From Nocardia sputorum (lineage in GTDB: Bacteria > Actinomycetota > Actinomycetes > Mycobacteriales > Mycobacteriaceae): a stretch of 64,000 bases of DNA. Below, one piece after another: positions 1 to 10,816 of this stretch. A model generated the notes under the pieces. The model did not search any database, was not told the origin of the DNA, and saw only the letters and a list, made by a program, of their open reading frames with translations. Each line of letters opens with the position of its first letter. The stretch's first letter is position 1. The DNA is taken from positions 4,712,001 to 4,776,000 of the forward strand of contig NZ_AP026978.1 in assembly GCF_027924405.1 (NCBI RefSeq), read 5' to 3'. The position numbers and the translations under genes were made by a program.

Positions 1-1221
1 CATGTACCCGTCGTAGTGCTCTTTCATCTGCTCGGACTCGGTGCTCTCCATGCGCCGCTGCAGGAACGGCATCACGCCCTCGAAGTCCGCGTAGTACGAG
101 CGCTTGCGGCCGTAGCGGTTGGTGTAGGACACGTGCACCTGGTCGGCGCTGCCCTCGAGCACGGCCTTGCGCGCCTTGAGGGGCAGATCCTGCCACGGGG
201 TGTCCATGGAGAAACCGATGGAATCCGCCAGGCCGGACAGCAGCCGGGTGAAGTACTCGGCGGTCTGCCCGCGCGACCACGGCGCGATGGCGCCCTCGTT
301 CAGGCTCAGCGCCGGATCGGGCACCACCAGTTCCGGGTCGACCTCCTTGCGGATGCCGAGGCCGGTGCAGTCCGGGCAGGCGCCGTAGGGCGAGTTGAAC
401 GAGAACGAGCGCGGCTCCAGGTCCTCGATGTCGAGCGGGTGACCGTTCGGGCAGGCGAGACGCTCGGAGAAGCGGCGCTCCCGGTCGTGCGCGTGCTCGT
501 CGCGGTCGACGAAGTCGAGGACCACGATGCCGTCGGCGAGCCGCAGGGCGGTCTCGATCGAATCGGTCAGGCGCTGTTTGGAGGTCGGCTTGACCGCCAG
601 CCGGTCGACGACGACCTCGACGTCGTGCTTCTCCTGCTTCTTCAGCTTCGGCGGATCGGTGAGCGGATACACCACGCCGTCGACCCGCACGCGGGAGTAG
701 CCCTGCGTGTTGAGCTGGTCGAACAGGTCGACGAACTCACCCTTGCGGGTGCGCACCACCGGAGCGAGCACCTGGAAGCGGATGCCCTCCTCCATGGCCA
801 GCACCTGGTCGACGATCTGCTGCGGCGTCTGCTTGGCGATCAGCTCGCCGCACACCGGACAGTGCGGCGTGCCCGCCCGCGCGTAGAGCAGCCGCAGATA
901 GTCGTAGACCTCGGTGATGGTGCCCACGGTCGAGCGCGGATTGCGGTTGGTCGACTTCTGGTCGATGGACACCGCGGGCGACAGGCCCTCGATGAAGTCG
1001 ACGTCGGGCTTGTCCATCTGCCCGAGGAACTGCCGCGCGTACGCCGACAGCGACTCGACATAGCGCCGCTGCCCCTCCGCGAAGATCGTGTCGAAGGCCA
1101 GGCTCGACTTGCCGGAGCCGGACAGGCCGGTGAACACGATGAGGCTGTCGCGGGGCAGGTCGAGATCGACACCCTTGAGGTTGTGCTCCCGAGCTCCGCG
1201 CACAGTGAGGCGTTCCGCCAC
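1..1221 (-). CDS. uvrA: UvrABC excinuclease subunit A (N-terminal part; gene runs off the left edge)
   Basis: UvrA is the ATP-driven damage-recognition subunit of nucleotide excision repair and loads UvrB on DNA. The 407 codons present cover the N-terminal ATPase half. They include the opening [14 protein letters not shown], Walker [10 protein letters not shown], the signature-side motif [22 protein letters not shown], the first zinc module beginning CPVCGE, and [12 protein letters not shown]. The frame is open to base 1, so the C-terminal half lies outside the window. The start is GTG with AAGGGA seven bases upstream, giving [15 protein letters not shown], a typical actinobacterial UvrA start. 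The gene is divergent from the histidine kinase at 1745. Identification is certain; only the exact start is inferred. Confidence 0.97.
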   Translation of the reverse strand, partial: MAERLTVRGAREHNLKGVDLDLPRDSLIVFTGLSGSGKSSLAFDTIFAEGQRRYVESLSAYARQFLGQMDKPDVDFIEGLSPAVSIDQKSTNRNPRSTVGTITEVYDYLRLLYARAGTPHCPVCGELIAKQTPQQIVDQVLAMEEGIRFQVLAPVVRTRKGEFVDLFDQLNTQGYSRVRVDGVVYPLTDPPKLKKQEKHDVEVVVDRLAVKPTSKQRLTDSIETALRLADGIVVLDFVDRDEHAHDRERRFSERLACPNGHPLDIEDLEPRSFSFNSPYGACPDCTGLGIRKEVDPELVVPDPALSLNEGAIAPWSRGQTAEYFTRLLSGLADSIGFSMDTPWQDLPLKARKAVLEGSADQVHVSYTNRYGRKRSYYADFEGVMPFLQRRMESTESEQMKEHYDGYM

Positions 1222-3301
<2,080 letters not shown>

Positions 3302-3304
3302 CGA

Positions 3305-4087
3305 TCAGAAGGGCGCCACGAGCGCCAGATCGCCGTCGTGGCGCCGGTACAGCAGCCCGCCGCGGCCGCTGCCCGGATCGGTGCAGAACAGGAACGGCAA
3401 TCCCTCGCGGCACAACAGATTCGCCGCTTCGACCGGGGCCAGGCAGGCGGCGGGTTCCGCGTCCACGACGATCGGCGGGGCACTCCGGACCGTCTGCGGC
3501 GACCGGATCGGCGGATAGGTCGCCCGCTGGCGGATGAGCCGCGCACCCGGCGCCGCCCAGTGCACCACCGCGTCCTCACCGGTCTCGGCGTCGGTGAACA
3601 GGTGGGCGTCGTAATCCATGGCGTCCAGCACCGCGACCGCTTCGGCCGGCGTGCAGGTGGACAGGGCGCACCGCTTACGGCGGACGATCGGACGCGGTGC
3701 ACCGGCACGGGCCAGCGGAGGCCGGGCGGGATCGGGCCAGGCCCGCGCCTCTCGCGCGGCCATCCGGGCCAACCGGCGGTCGAGCCGCTCGGCGGCGAAG
3801 GTCACCGCGAACCCGCGCGGCCCGGTGACCTGGACCCGGATGACGGCGTCGAGATGGCGCACGTCGACCTGCACCACCGTCGGCGCCTCCGGGTCGGGCG
3901 GCGCGCTCAGGCGCACCCGGGCGGGCGCGTCGAGATGATGTCGGCGCAGTACCCGGGCGACGGCGCGCACCGCCCGCGTGACGTCCACGGCGGCCACCTC
4001 CCCTCGCGTGGTCACCACCACTTCCGGACCGGCCGCCGTCGTCCACTGTTCCGATGCGCATCGCAGCCCCGATGAGACCATCTGCAT
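3305..4087 (-). CDS. RafH-like hypoxia ribosome-associated (hibernation) factor, Rv0079-type
   Basis: 260-residue member of the long HPF/S30EA family, closest in layout to mycobacterial RafH/Rv0079, which stabilises ribosomes in oxygen-starved cells. Residues 20-118 form an S30AE-like N-terminal part. Two S30AE C-terminal domains follow in tandem: residues 134-187 (IVRRKRCALSTCTPAEAVAVL..., YDAHLFTDAETGEDAVV) and residues 206-260 (EPAACLAPVEAANLL..., PFLFCTDPGSGRGGLLYRR). The doubled C-terminal domain distinguishes it from ordinary HPF. The ATG at 4087 has GGAAAG seven bases upstream and is preferred over an in-frame ATG 90 bases further out. A DosR-type box lies 63-77 bases upstream. Domain content is clear; the hypoxia role is inferred from the family and the operator. 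Confidence 0.83.
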   Translation of the reverse strand: MQMVSSGLRCASEQWTTAAGPEVVVTTRGEVAAVDVTRAVRAVARVLRRHHLDAPARVRLSAPPDPEAPTVVQVDVRHLDAVIRVQVTGPRGFAVTFAAERLDRRLARMAAREARAWPDPARPPLARAGAPRPIVRRKRCALSTCTPAEAVAVLDAMDYDAHLFTDAETGEDAVVHWAAPGARLIRQRATYPPIRSPQTVRSAPPIVVDAEPAACLAPVEAANLLCREGLPFLFCTDPGSGRGGLLYRRHDGDLALVAPF

Positions 4088-4149
4088 TGCCCCGCTTTCC
4101 AGATCGATCCGTCCCGATCCATGCCAGCACCGCCACGGTGCCGCGAACA

Positions 4150-4164
4150 GGGCCGAAAGTCCCC
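4150..4164 (-). promoter_or_regulatory. DosR/DevR-type operator of the RafH-like gene
   Basis: On the gene strand the sequence reads GGGGACTTTCGGCCC. It fits the DosR consensus core GGGACTWWAGTCCC, with the GGCCC right half found in several mycobacterial DosR sites. It ends 63 bases before the RafH-like ATG, a normal activator position. The match is seen directly; regulation by DosR is inferred. Confidence 0.72.
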
Positions 4165-4250
4165 ATCGGCTGGGCACCGGCGGGTCGCGGGCTCGTCGAC
4201 GACCTGGCGGTTCGATCGACCTGCGTCGAATGACGCACTGCCCGTGCGCA

Positions 4251-5462
4251 TCACGGTCCAGCGGGGCCGAGCACCACCGCGGAGTTGTTGCCGCCCATGC
4301 CGAGCGAGAGTTTCACGGTGATGCCGCCCTCGAACGGCGCCGGGCCGTCGAGCAGCCGCGGATGCGCGGGCGCGACGATCGGGGCCGCGGGCACGATGCC
4401 GCGGTCGTAGCCGAGCGCGGCCGCCGCGACCTCGACGGCCGCCGCGGCGCCCTGGCAGTGGCCCGCCAGCGGTTTGAGCGCGTAGATGTGCGGACGGTCG
4501 GCGAACACCTGCTCCATCAGATGGTGCTCGGCCACGTCGCACTGCCGGGTCCCGGTGCCGTGCGCGTTGAAGTAACGGACGTCCGCGGCGGTGACGCCCG
4601 CGGCGGCGAGCGCACGGCGAGTGCACTCGAGGATCTGCTCGTGCGCCGGATCGACCGATACGACGTGATAGGCGTCGTTGGACATCGCGCCGCCCAGCAC
4701 CGCGGCGTAGGGCCGATCCGCCGACCGGGTCAGCACGAACGCCACCGAGGCTTCACCCATGCTGAACCCGCGGCTGCCCTCTTGGAAGGGGCGGCAGGCG
4801 TCCATCGGTTCGGCGTCGGTGACCGCGGCGCCGAGCCGGACGAAACTCGCCAGCATGTCGGGGGTGGCGGACAGGTCGGTCGCGACGAAGATCACGTCGT
4901 CGGCCATGCCCGCGTCCAGCCAGAGCTTCGCGGTGATCAGCGCCACGTTGGCGGAACTGCACGCGGCCGAGACGTTCATCGCCGGACCGTGGAAGCCGAA
5001 TTCCTGCATCAGCATCGACACCGGCGTCGAAGGCAACAGCCGCAGGTACTCCCTGGACCGGCGGTTGCCCCCGTCGACGAGGTAGAAGTCGCGCCAGTTC
5101 GCCACGTCCCCCAGCACGATGGCGTGCAGCAGGCCCACCGTGCGACCGGGCCGCCAGCCGCGGTCGCGGGCATCCGCGACCGCCTCCCGCGCCGCCTCGT
5201 GCACGGCCCGGCCGTACCGGCTCGTGCTCACCTCGGGGTCGCCGCCGTCGGGCACCAGCGCGACCCACGCGTCCTCGTCACGGCCGGGCCCGTAGCCCGA
5301 GCGCAGGGCCGCCGCCGACTTGCCGCTGAGCAAGCCGTCCCACAGGCGCTCCCGCCCCCATCCGTAGCCGGTGATCGCGCCGATCCCGGCGATGGTCATC
5401 TGATTTCCGTGCCCCGGCGGAGTAGGCACCCGCGCGGCGGTATTCGGGTCGGCACCCGGCAT
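4251..5462 (-). CDS. Stand-alone beta-ketoacyl synthase (KAS family)
   Basis: 403-residue decarboxylating ketosynthase of the thiolase fold, the type that condenses acyl chains with malonyl-ACP. The active site is complete: Cys168 in SAACSSAN, His301 in NAHGTGT, Lys330 and His335 in KPLAGHCQG, and the C-terminal glycine loop LGMGGNNSA. It stands alone, with no ACP, acyltransferase or reductase beside it, so its substrate cannot be told. The ATG at 5462 follows AAGGAG at good spacing; the open frame continues upstream to an unlikely start. Divergent from the GGDEF gene at 5676. The family call is secure; involvement in a natural product or in storage or envelope lipid is open. Confidence 0.87.
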   Translation of the reverse strand: MPGADPNTAARVPTPPGHGNQMTIAGIGAITGYGWGRERLWDGLLSGKSAAALRSGYGPGRDEDAWVALVPDGGDPEVSTSRYGRAVHEAAREAVADARDRGWRPGRTVGLLHAIVLGDVANWRDFYLVDGGNRRSREYLRLLPSTPVSMLMQEFGFHGPAMNVSAACSSANVALITAKLWLDAGMADDVIFVATDLSATPDMLASFVRLGAAVTDAEPMDACRPFQEGSRGFSMGEASVAFVLTRSADRPYAAVLGGAMSNDAYHVVSVDPAHEQILECTRRALAAAGVTAADVRYFNAHGTGTRQCDVAEHHLMEQVFADRPHIYALKPLAGHCQGAAAAVEVAAAALGYDRGIVPAAPIVAPAHPRLLDGPAPFEGGITVKLSLGMGGNNSAVVLGPAGP

Positions 5463-5675
5463 GTATCGCTCCTTCGCCGGCTGCCCGGGACGCTCGAGCG
5501 GTTCGCCCCTTCTCGACGCGGCAACCGGTCTCTGCCATGATCGCCGGATCCAGGCCGGGAACGTGCCGGTACTGTGATCGAAGCAATAGCGTGGACGGTG
5601 TGATCTTGTCCACGTCGATACCAGAATAATCCCGTGTTCCAATGACCATAATTGGGTCGATGATCGGGGGTTCGA

Positions 5676-7025
5676 GTGGGTGACGACAAGCTAGCCGCCG
5701 CGGTCGACGCCGCCGAACAGCTGGCTGCGCGCTACCGCTCCCTGGTCGAACACACCCCGGACGGGATCTGCGTGCACGAGCGCGGCCGGGTCGTCTACGT
5801 CAACCCGGCGACCGTCCGCCTGCTCGCCGCGGAGGACGCCGACGAGATCGTCGGCCGTCCGCTGACCGACTTCGTCCACCCCGCGTCGGTTCCCGCGATG
5901 CTCGACCGGATCAGCACCCTCACCACCGCGGGCGCGGCCTCCGTCCCGACCGAGATGACCTTGATGCGGGTGGATGGCGGCACCGTCCCGGTGGAGACGG
6001 TGTCGGTGCTGACCGCCTGGCACGACCGCCTCGCCTACCAGGTGGTCATCCACGACCTCACCGCCCAGCGCCACGCCGAGGCCGCGCAGCGCCGAGCCGA
6101 GCACTACTTCACCACGGTCGTCTCCCAGTTGGAGGAGGGCGTCGTGGTGATCGATCCGGAGGGCCGGATCGAATCGATGAATCCGGCCGCCAAGCGCATC
6201 TTCGGCACCGAGGGGCCCGACCGCCAGGTGATCGGGCGCACCATCCAGTCGCTGCCGCTGGTGCTGCTGGACGCGAACGCCCAGCCCCTGCCGCCGAGCC
6301 GCCATCCGGTGGCGCGCACGCTGGCCACGGGCGAGACCATCACCGGCTACGTCTTCGGCGTCGACCGGGTGGACGGCCAGCGCCGCTGGCTGTCGGGCAG
6401 CAGCCGGCTGCTCAATCCCGGCGACCCGCGTTCGTCGGCGGTGTCCTCCTTCGCCGACATCACCGAGTTCCGCGCCAGCAGAAGACAATTGGAATACCAG
6501 GCCACGCACGACTCGCTCACCGGGCTGGCCAACCGCTCGCTGATCCTGTCCCAGCTGGCCGCCGCGCTGGCCAGCACCGAGGAACTGCTGCCGGTGTCCA
6601 CCGTGCTGTTCATCGACTTGGACGGGTTCAAAGCGATCAACGACACCCTCGGGCACGCGATCGGCGACACCGTGCTGCAGATCGTCGCCCAGCGGTTGCA
6701 GCGCGCGCTGCGCGGTGACGACATCGTCGGCAGGCTCGGCGGCGACGAGTTCCTGGTCCTGCTGTCCGGCCGTACCCGCCGCGTCGACATCGAAGCACTG
6801 GTGAACAGGCTGCGCTCCACCATGGCCGAGCCGATCATCGCGCGCGGGCACCGGATCGAGGTGAACGCCTCGATCGGCGTCACCGAACTCGAGGTGGGCG
6901 ACCGGCGCAGCCCGGAGGCCGTGCTGCACGACGCGGATCTGGCGATGTACCGGGCCAAACCGCCCGGGCGGCGGGAAGGCACCGTCACCAAGGGCCGCAG
7001 GCCGAACAGCACGCACGCGTCCTGA
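5676..7025 (+). CDS. PAS-PAS-GGDEF diguanylate cyclase
   Basis: 449 residues that probably make cyclic di-GMP. Two PAS sensor domains (about 18-130, opening RYRSLVEHTPDGICV, and about 140-265, opening FTTVVSQLEEGVVVID) precede a GGDEF domain (about 275-435). The catalytic motif GGDEF is intact at 355-359. RGDD at 346-349, five residues before it, is a canonical RxxD inhibitory site, so product feedback is expected. There is no EAL domain, transmembrane segment or signal peptide, so it should be cytosolic. GTG start preceded by a G-rich stretch. The next gene begins 12 bases downstream, suggesting co-transcription. Confidence 0.93.
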   Translation: MGDDKLAAAVDAAEQLAARYRSLVEHTPDGICVHERGRVVYVNPATVRLLAAEDADEIVGRPLTDFVHPASVPAMLDRISTLTTAGAASVPTEMTLMRVDGGTVPVETVSVLTAWHDRLAYQVVIHDLTAQRHAEAAQRRAEHYFTTVVSQLEEGVVVIDPEGRIESMNPAAKRIFGTEGPDRQVIGRTIQSLPLVLLDANAQPLPPSRHPVARTLATGETITGYVFGVDRVDGQRRWLSGSSRLLNPGDPRSSAVSSFADITEFRASRRQLEYQATHDSLTGLANRSLILSQLAAALASTEELLPVSTVLFIDLDGFKAINDTLGHAIGDTVLQIVAQRLQRALRGDDIVGRLGGDEFLVLLSGRTRRVDIEALVNRLRSTMAEPIIARGHRIEVNASIGVTELEVGDRRSPEAVLHDADLAMYRAKPPGRREGTVTKGRRPNSTHAS

Positions 7026-7036
7026 CGAGCCCGCGC

Positions 7037-7408
7037 ATGATCATCGAACACGCCCTGCTGCCGGTTCGCCCCGAGCGCGCGGCCGATTTCGAAGCCGCCT
7101 TCGCCGCGGCGCGGCCGATCATCGCGAGCATGCCCGGCTTCCGGTCGCTGTCGCTGTCGCGCGGGGTGGAGTCGCCGGGCAGCTACCTGCTCCGGGTGGA
7201 ATGGGACCACATCGACGATCACGTCGTCGGATTCCGCGGCTCGCCGGAATATCAGCGCTGGAAGGACCTGTTACATCACTTCTACGAGCCGTTCCCGGCG
7301 GTCGAGCACTTCGCGCCGGTCCCCCTCACAGCGTCCGACAACCCCGTCCCCGTTCCCCCGCAGGGGGCCTCACCTGGGCTTACGGCGAGCCCGCCGCAAC
7401 CCCAGTAG
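7037..7408 (+). CDS. Antibiotic-biosynthesis-monooxygenase-like (ABM) protein
   Basis: 123 residues with a dimeric alpha/beta-barrel ABM domain over the first ~90 (IIEHALLPVRPERAADFEAAF..., PGFRSLSLSRGVE, YLLRVEWDHIDDHV). Such proteins include small-molecule monooxygenases, heme-degrading enzymes and many of unknown substrate; no catalytic residue can be assigned here. The last ~30 residues are Pro/Gly/Ser-rich and overlap the promoter of the downstream helicase gene: its TAG stop is the first half of the TAGACT hexamer at 7406. It starts 12 bases after the GGDEF gene and is probably co-transcribed with it. Confidence 0.75.
   Translation: MIIEHALLPVRPERAADFEAAFAAARPIIASMPGFRSLSLSRGVESPGSYLLRVEWDHIDDHVVGFRGSPEYQRWKDLLHHFYEPFPAVEHFAPVPLTASDNPVPVPPQGASPGLTASPPQPQ
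7376..7392 (+). promoter_or_regulatory. RAE-like inverted repeat upstream of the HelD/HelR gene
   Basis: GGGCTTACGGCGAGCCC has arms GGGCT/AGCCC around a T-ACGGC-G centre. Form, length and position resemble the rifamycin-associated element (RAE), a roughly 19-bp inverted repeat in front of rifamycin-inducible resistance genes including helR. It lies over the expected -35 region of the TAGACT promoter. The repeat is seen; its identity as RAE is inferred from memory of the consensus. Confidence 0.55.
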
Positions 7409-7411
7409 ACT
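7406..7411 (+). promoter_or_regulatory. -10 hexamer of the HelD/HelR gene
   Basis: TAGACT fits TANNNT and lies 80 bases before the TTG start, giving a leader of roughly 70 bases. Its first three bases are the stop codon of the preceding ABM gene. Confidence 0.5.
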
Positions 7412-7491
7412 CGACAACTCTGCTTTCCGCGCGTGTGCCTACCCGGTCGGGTGGTGTGCTCGCGCCTGTTCGCGGTGACAAGGAGTTCAGT

Positions 7492-9789
7492 TTGCCCGAT
7501 CTCACTCAGGACCGTGCCGCCCACGACGGCGCTCCCGAGCGGACCCGCGAGACCGAGCAGGAGCAGGCATACCTGTCGGTGCTCTACGAGCGGCTCGACG
7601 AGATGCGCGACTACGCGCGCAACCGGCTGCGCACCGTGCTGCTGGAGACCGGCGGCACCCCGCAGGCCCGCAGCGAGCGGGAGTCCTTCAGCCAGCTCTA
7701 CACCGAGGACCTGGCGAAATACGACGCCGCCGAACACGGCCTGTGTTTCGGCCGCATCGATCTCGACGGCGCGCAGGAGGAGTACCGCTACATCGGCAGG
7801 CTCGGCATCCTCGACGAGAAGGACGACTACGAGAGCCTGCTGCTGGACTGGCGCGCCCCGCTGGCGCGGCCGTTCTACCTGGCCACCACCGCGGCGCCGG
7901 ACGGCGTGACCCGGCGCAGGCACATCCGCTCGCGCAACCGCAAGGTCACCGCGATCAACGACGAATACCTCGATCTCGAGGCCGCGCGCCGGGCAGGCGT
8001 CACCGGCGCCGACGGCGGGGTCGGCAGCGAGAGCGCGCTGCTGTCCGCGCTGAACGCCGCCCGCACCGGCCACATGAACGACATCGTCGAGACCATCCAG
8101 CACGAGCAGGATGCGATCATCCGCTCCGAGCACAAGAGCGTGCTCGTCGTCCAGGGCGGGCCGGGCACGGGCAAGACCGCCGTCGCGCTGCACCGCGCGG
8201 CGTATCTGCTCTACACCTATCGCCAGCAGCTCGCCAAGAGCGGCGTGCTGATCATCGGACCGAACGCCACCTTCCTGGACTACATCGGGCAGGTGCTGCC
8301 GTCCCTCGGCGAGACCGGCGTGCTGCTGTCCACCATCGGCGATCTCTATCCAGGGGTGCGGGCGGCCCGCGAGGACTCGCTGCGGGCCGGCGAGATCAAG
8401 GGATCGCTGACCATTCTGGAAGTGCTCAAGCAGGCGGTGCGCGACCGGCAAGAGGTGCCCGCCGAACCGATCCGGCTGAGCTTCGACGGTTATCCGGTCA
8501 CGCTGGATCGCAAGATCGCCACCAAGGCCCGCGGGCGCGCCCGGTCCTCGCGCCGCCCGCACAATCTGGCCCGCCCGATCTTCGCCGCGTCGGTGATCGA
8601 CGCGCTGACCGATCAGCTCGCCCAGACCATGGGCGCCGATCTGTCCGGCGGCCCCAGCCTGCTCAGCTCGGCCGACCTCACCGAGATCCGCGACGAGATG
8701 CGCGCCGACCCGCAGATCCAGACGGCCATCGCGAAACTCTGGCCGATCCTGTCCCCGCAGGACGTGCTGGCCGACCTGCTCGCCGACCCCGAGCGGCTGG
8801 ACCGGGCTGCGCGCTCGCTCGACCCCGCCGACCGGGCCGAGCTGCTGCGGCCGGACGACGGGCAGTTCAGCGCCGCGGACGCGCCGCTGCTGGACGAACT
8901 GGCCGAACTGCTCGGCGTGGACGACACCGAGGAACGCGAACGCGCCCGCCGCCGCTGGCGCACCCAGATCGCCGAGGCGCAGGACGCCCTCGACATCCTC
9001 ACCGGCTCGGCGCCCCAGGATCTGGAGGACGACCTCGACCCCGAGATCCTGATGGCCTACGACCTGATCGACGCGAGCCAGCTGGCCGAACGCCAGGACT
9101 TCCGCACCCGCCAGACCACCGCCGAGCGCGCCGCCGGCGATCGCACCTGGACCTACGGTCACGTGATCGTGGACGAGGCGCAGGAGCTGTCGGAGATGGC
9201 CTGGCGCATGGTGATGCGGCGCATTCCGAACCGGTGGGTCACCGTGGTCGGCGACGTCGCGCAGACCGGCGACCCGGCGGGCGCGTCCTCCTGGCAGCGG
9301 ATGCTGGAGCCGTACGTCGCGTCCCGGTGGAAGCTCACCGAACTCACCGTCAACTACCGCACGCCCGCCGAGATCATGGACGTCGCCGCTGACGTCCTCG
9401 CCGCCATCGATCCGGCGGCGACCGCGCCGCGCTCGGTCCGCGAGACCGGCGTCGTGCCGCGTGCGTACCGGGTCGCGCCCGGCGACGTGCACGACGAGGT
9501 GGCCCGGCTGGTCGCCACCGAGACCGGGCCGGGCACCACGGCGGTGATCGCGCCGCAGGCGCTGACGGCCGGGCTGGCCGACCTCGCAGGCCAGGCCGTT
9601 CGGGTGCTGACCGTGCACGAGGTGAAGGGCTTGGAGTTCGACGCGGTCTACCTGGTGGAACCGCAGGCCATCCTCGACGAATCACCGCGGGGGCTCAACG
9701 ATCTGTACGTCGCGCTGACTCGCGCCACCCAGCGGCTCGGCGTGGTGCACAGTGCGGACCTGCCCGGCGTGCTCGCCCGGCTGCGCTGA
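7492..9789 (+). CDS. HelD/HelR-family UvrD-like helicase (RNA polymerase recycling or rifamycin tolerance)
   Basis: 765-residue superfamily 1 ATPase of the HelD type, which binds RNA polymerase and pries off nucleic acid; the actinobacterial HelR subgroup can also displace rifamycins. The N-terminus (about 15-60, LSVLYERLDEMRDYARNRL) forms the HelD antiparallel coiled coil. Walker A is GGPGTGKT at 222-229, followed by LHRAAYLLY. Walker B and neighbours read VIVDEAQELSEM, VVGDVAQTG, LTVNYRTPAE and VHEVKGLEFDAVYLVEP. The TTG start has AAGGAG six bases upstream and replaces a longer open frame that would run back through the promoter. It converges on the universal stress gene across a strong hairpin. 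HelD versus HelR cannot be settled by motif alone; the upstream repeat favours HelR. Confidence 0.85.
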   Translation: MPDLTQDRAAHDGAPERTRETEQEQAYLSVLYERLDEMRDYARNRLRTVLLETGGTPQARSERESFSQLYTEDLAKYDAAEHGLCFGRIDLDGAQEEYRYIGRLGILDEKDDYESLLLDWRAPLARPFYLATTAAPDGVTRRRHIRSRNRKVTAINDEYLDLEAARRAGVTGADGGVGSESALLSALNAARTGHMNDIVETIQHEQDAIIRSEHKSVLVVQGGPGTGKTAVALHRAAYLLYTYRQQLAKSGVLIIGPNATFLDYIGQVLPSLGETGVLLSTIGDLYPGVRAAREDSLRAGEIKGSLTILEVLKQAVRDRQEVPAEPIRLSFDGYPVTLDRKIATKARGRARSSRRPHNLARPIFAASVIDALTDQLAQTMGADLSGGPSLLSSADLTEIRDEMRADPQIQTAIAKLWPILSPQDVLADLLADPERLDRAARSLDPADRAELLRPDDGQFSAADAPLLDELAELLGVDDTEERERARRRWRTQIAEAQDALDILTGSAPQDLEDDLDPEILMAYDLIDASQLAERQDFRTRQTTAERAAGDRTWTYGHVIVDEAQELSEMAWRMVMRRIPNRWVTVVGDVAQTGDPAGASSWQRMLEPYVASRWKLTELTVNYRTPAEIMDVAADVLAAIDPAATAPRSVRETGVVPRAYRVAPGDVHDEVARLVATETGPGTTAVIAPQALTAGLADLAGQAVRVLTVHEVKGLEFDAVYLVEPQAILDESPRGLNDLYVALTRATQRLGVVHSADLPGVLARLR

Positions 9790-9813
9790 ACGGACGCCAC
9801 CCGCCGAAACGAC

Positions 9814-9860
9814 GAAAGGCTCCGTGCCATCTCGCGCTCGGCGAGAACACGGAGCCTTTC
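9814..9860. terminator. Bidirectional terminator hairpin
   Basis: Perfect 13-bp stem (9814-9826 with 9848-9860, GAAAGGCTCCGTG) around a 21-base loop that can itself form a small CTCGC/GCGAG stem. It has A residues on one side and T on the other. It lies between the convergent stops of the helicase and the universal stress protein. Confidence 0.85.
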
Positions 9861-9874
9861 GACCGTCGCGGGAC

Positions 9875-10327
9875 TCAGCGCACGGTGTGCACGATCAGGA
9901 CGTCGGAGCGGGACTTGCGCGCCACGTCGGAGGGCACCGAACCGAGCAGCCGCCCGGCCAGCGTGTTCAGGCCCCGGTTGCCGACGACCAGCAGGTCGGC
10001 GTCGACCTCCTTGACCAGCGCCAGCAGCGACTCGACCGGCTCGCCGACGATGGCGCGCTCGACGATGTCGGCCGCACCCGCCGCGATCGCCTTGTCCCGG
10101 GCGATGCGCAGGATCTCGTTGGTCGGCGCGGAACCGCGTACCTGGTATGCCTCCTCCTTGAGCACGTCGGCCGCGGCGGCGACGTCGCGGTCGTCGGTCG
10201 GGTAGTACGCGCAGGCCACGATCAGGGTCGCGCCGGACACGCCGGCCAGAGCGCCTGCCTTCTCGACGGCGACATACGACGAGTCCGAGCCATCGGTACC
10301 GACGACAATGGTCCGGTAGGCGGTCAT
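9875..10327 (-). CDS. Universal stress protein, Rv1636/TB15.3 type (cAMP-binding)
   Basis: 150-residue UspA-fold protein very close in pattern to M. tuberculosis Rv1636: opening MTAYRTIVVGTDGSDSS, then VVGNRGLNTLAGRLLGSVP and ending DVLIVHTVR. The nucleotide-binding pattern G-x2-G-x9-G-(S/T) is complete in GNRGLNTLAGRLLGS. The mycobacterial homologue binds cAMP more tightly than ATP and sits in the same uvrA-uvrB neighbourhood, which supports orthology. The ATG at 10327 follows a strong GGAGGAGA site and is preferred over an in-frame ATG 12 bases upstream. It is monocistronic, with 490 bases of upstream DNA. I see no DosR box in front of it. Confidence 0.93.
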   Translation of the reverse strand: MTAYRTIVVGTDGSDSSYVAVEKAGALAGVSGATLIVACAYYPTDDRDVAAAADVLKEEAYQVRGSAPTNEILRIARDKAIAAGAADIVERAIVGEPVESLLALVKEVDADLLVVGNRGLNTLAGRLLGSVPSDVARKSRSDVLIVHTVR

Positions 10328-10816
10328 TCTCTCCTCCAACTATGCGGTGGGTCGGGTGCCGCGCGCGGGTTCGTCCCGGCTCGACCGGGGCGTCGGCGCG
10401 GCGACTGGGGTCGACCATAGCGGCAAACGGTGCGGAAATTTCAGAAATCGCAAGACATCACACTGGGGGTGCTCGACCATTCCCGCCGCGGATTCGCCAG
10501 GGAATGCGAGAAAGGCCGGACCAACCAGGGCAGACTCAATTCCAGGGAACTAAACCTGTGAGGTGCCACAACCGCTTCGAACCCCATTGCGGGCCTGGGA
10601 TATTCATCACAGAGCCAGGTCCGTCACACGAAGACCGGCCCGTCCCGCACGTGAATCCACGCGCCCGGAACGGGCCGATCGGCGCCGGAGCACCGTGCAG
10701 CCAGAGCCACTGCCGAAGGTTTGCCCAGAATATGCCGAGAATCGCTCCTGCACCGTCTATGGCTTCGCCTTCCTGCGGCGAAAAGGACGCGCAGAATTAG
10801 CGCGCGGGGCCGCGGC
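10328..10816. other. Non-coding stretch upstream of the universal stress gene
   Basis: About 490 bases, less GC-rich than its surroundings, between the stress gene start and the DoxX stop, both on the minus strand. It must hold the stress gene promoter. Open frames here look like chance products: no ribosome site, arginine/proline-rich, no domain. I see no convincing terminator or operator. Confidence 0.5.

Noticed and set aside
7201..7491. An extended N-terminus for the HelD-type helicase
   Set aside because: The frame is open but would run through the inverted repeat and -10 box; the TTG with AAGGAG at 7492 gives the conserved HelD N-terminus.
10328..10816. DosR box in front of the universal stress gene
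   Set aside because: Universal stress genes are often DosR-regulated, but only weak GGGAACTAAACC-like similarity is present; below any reasonable match.
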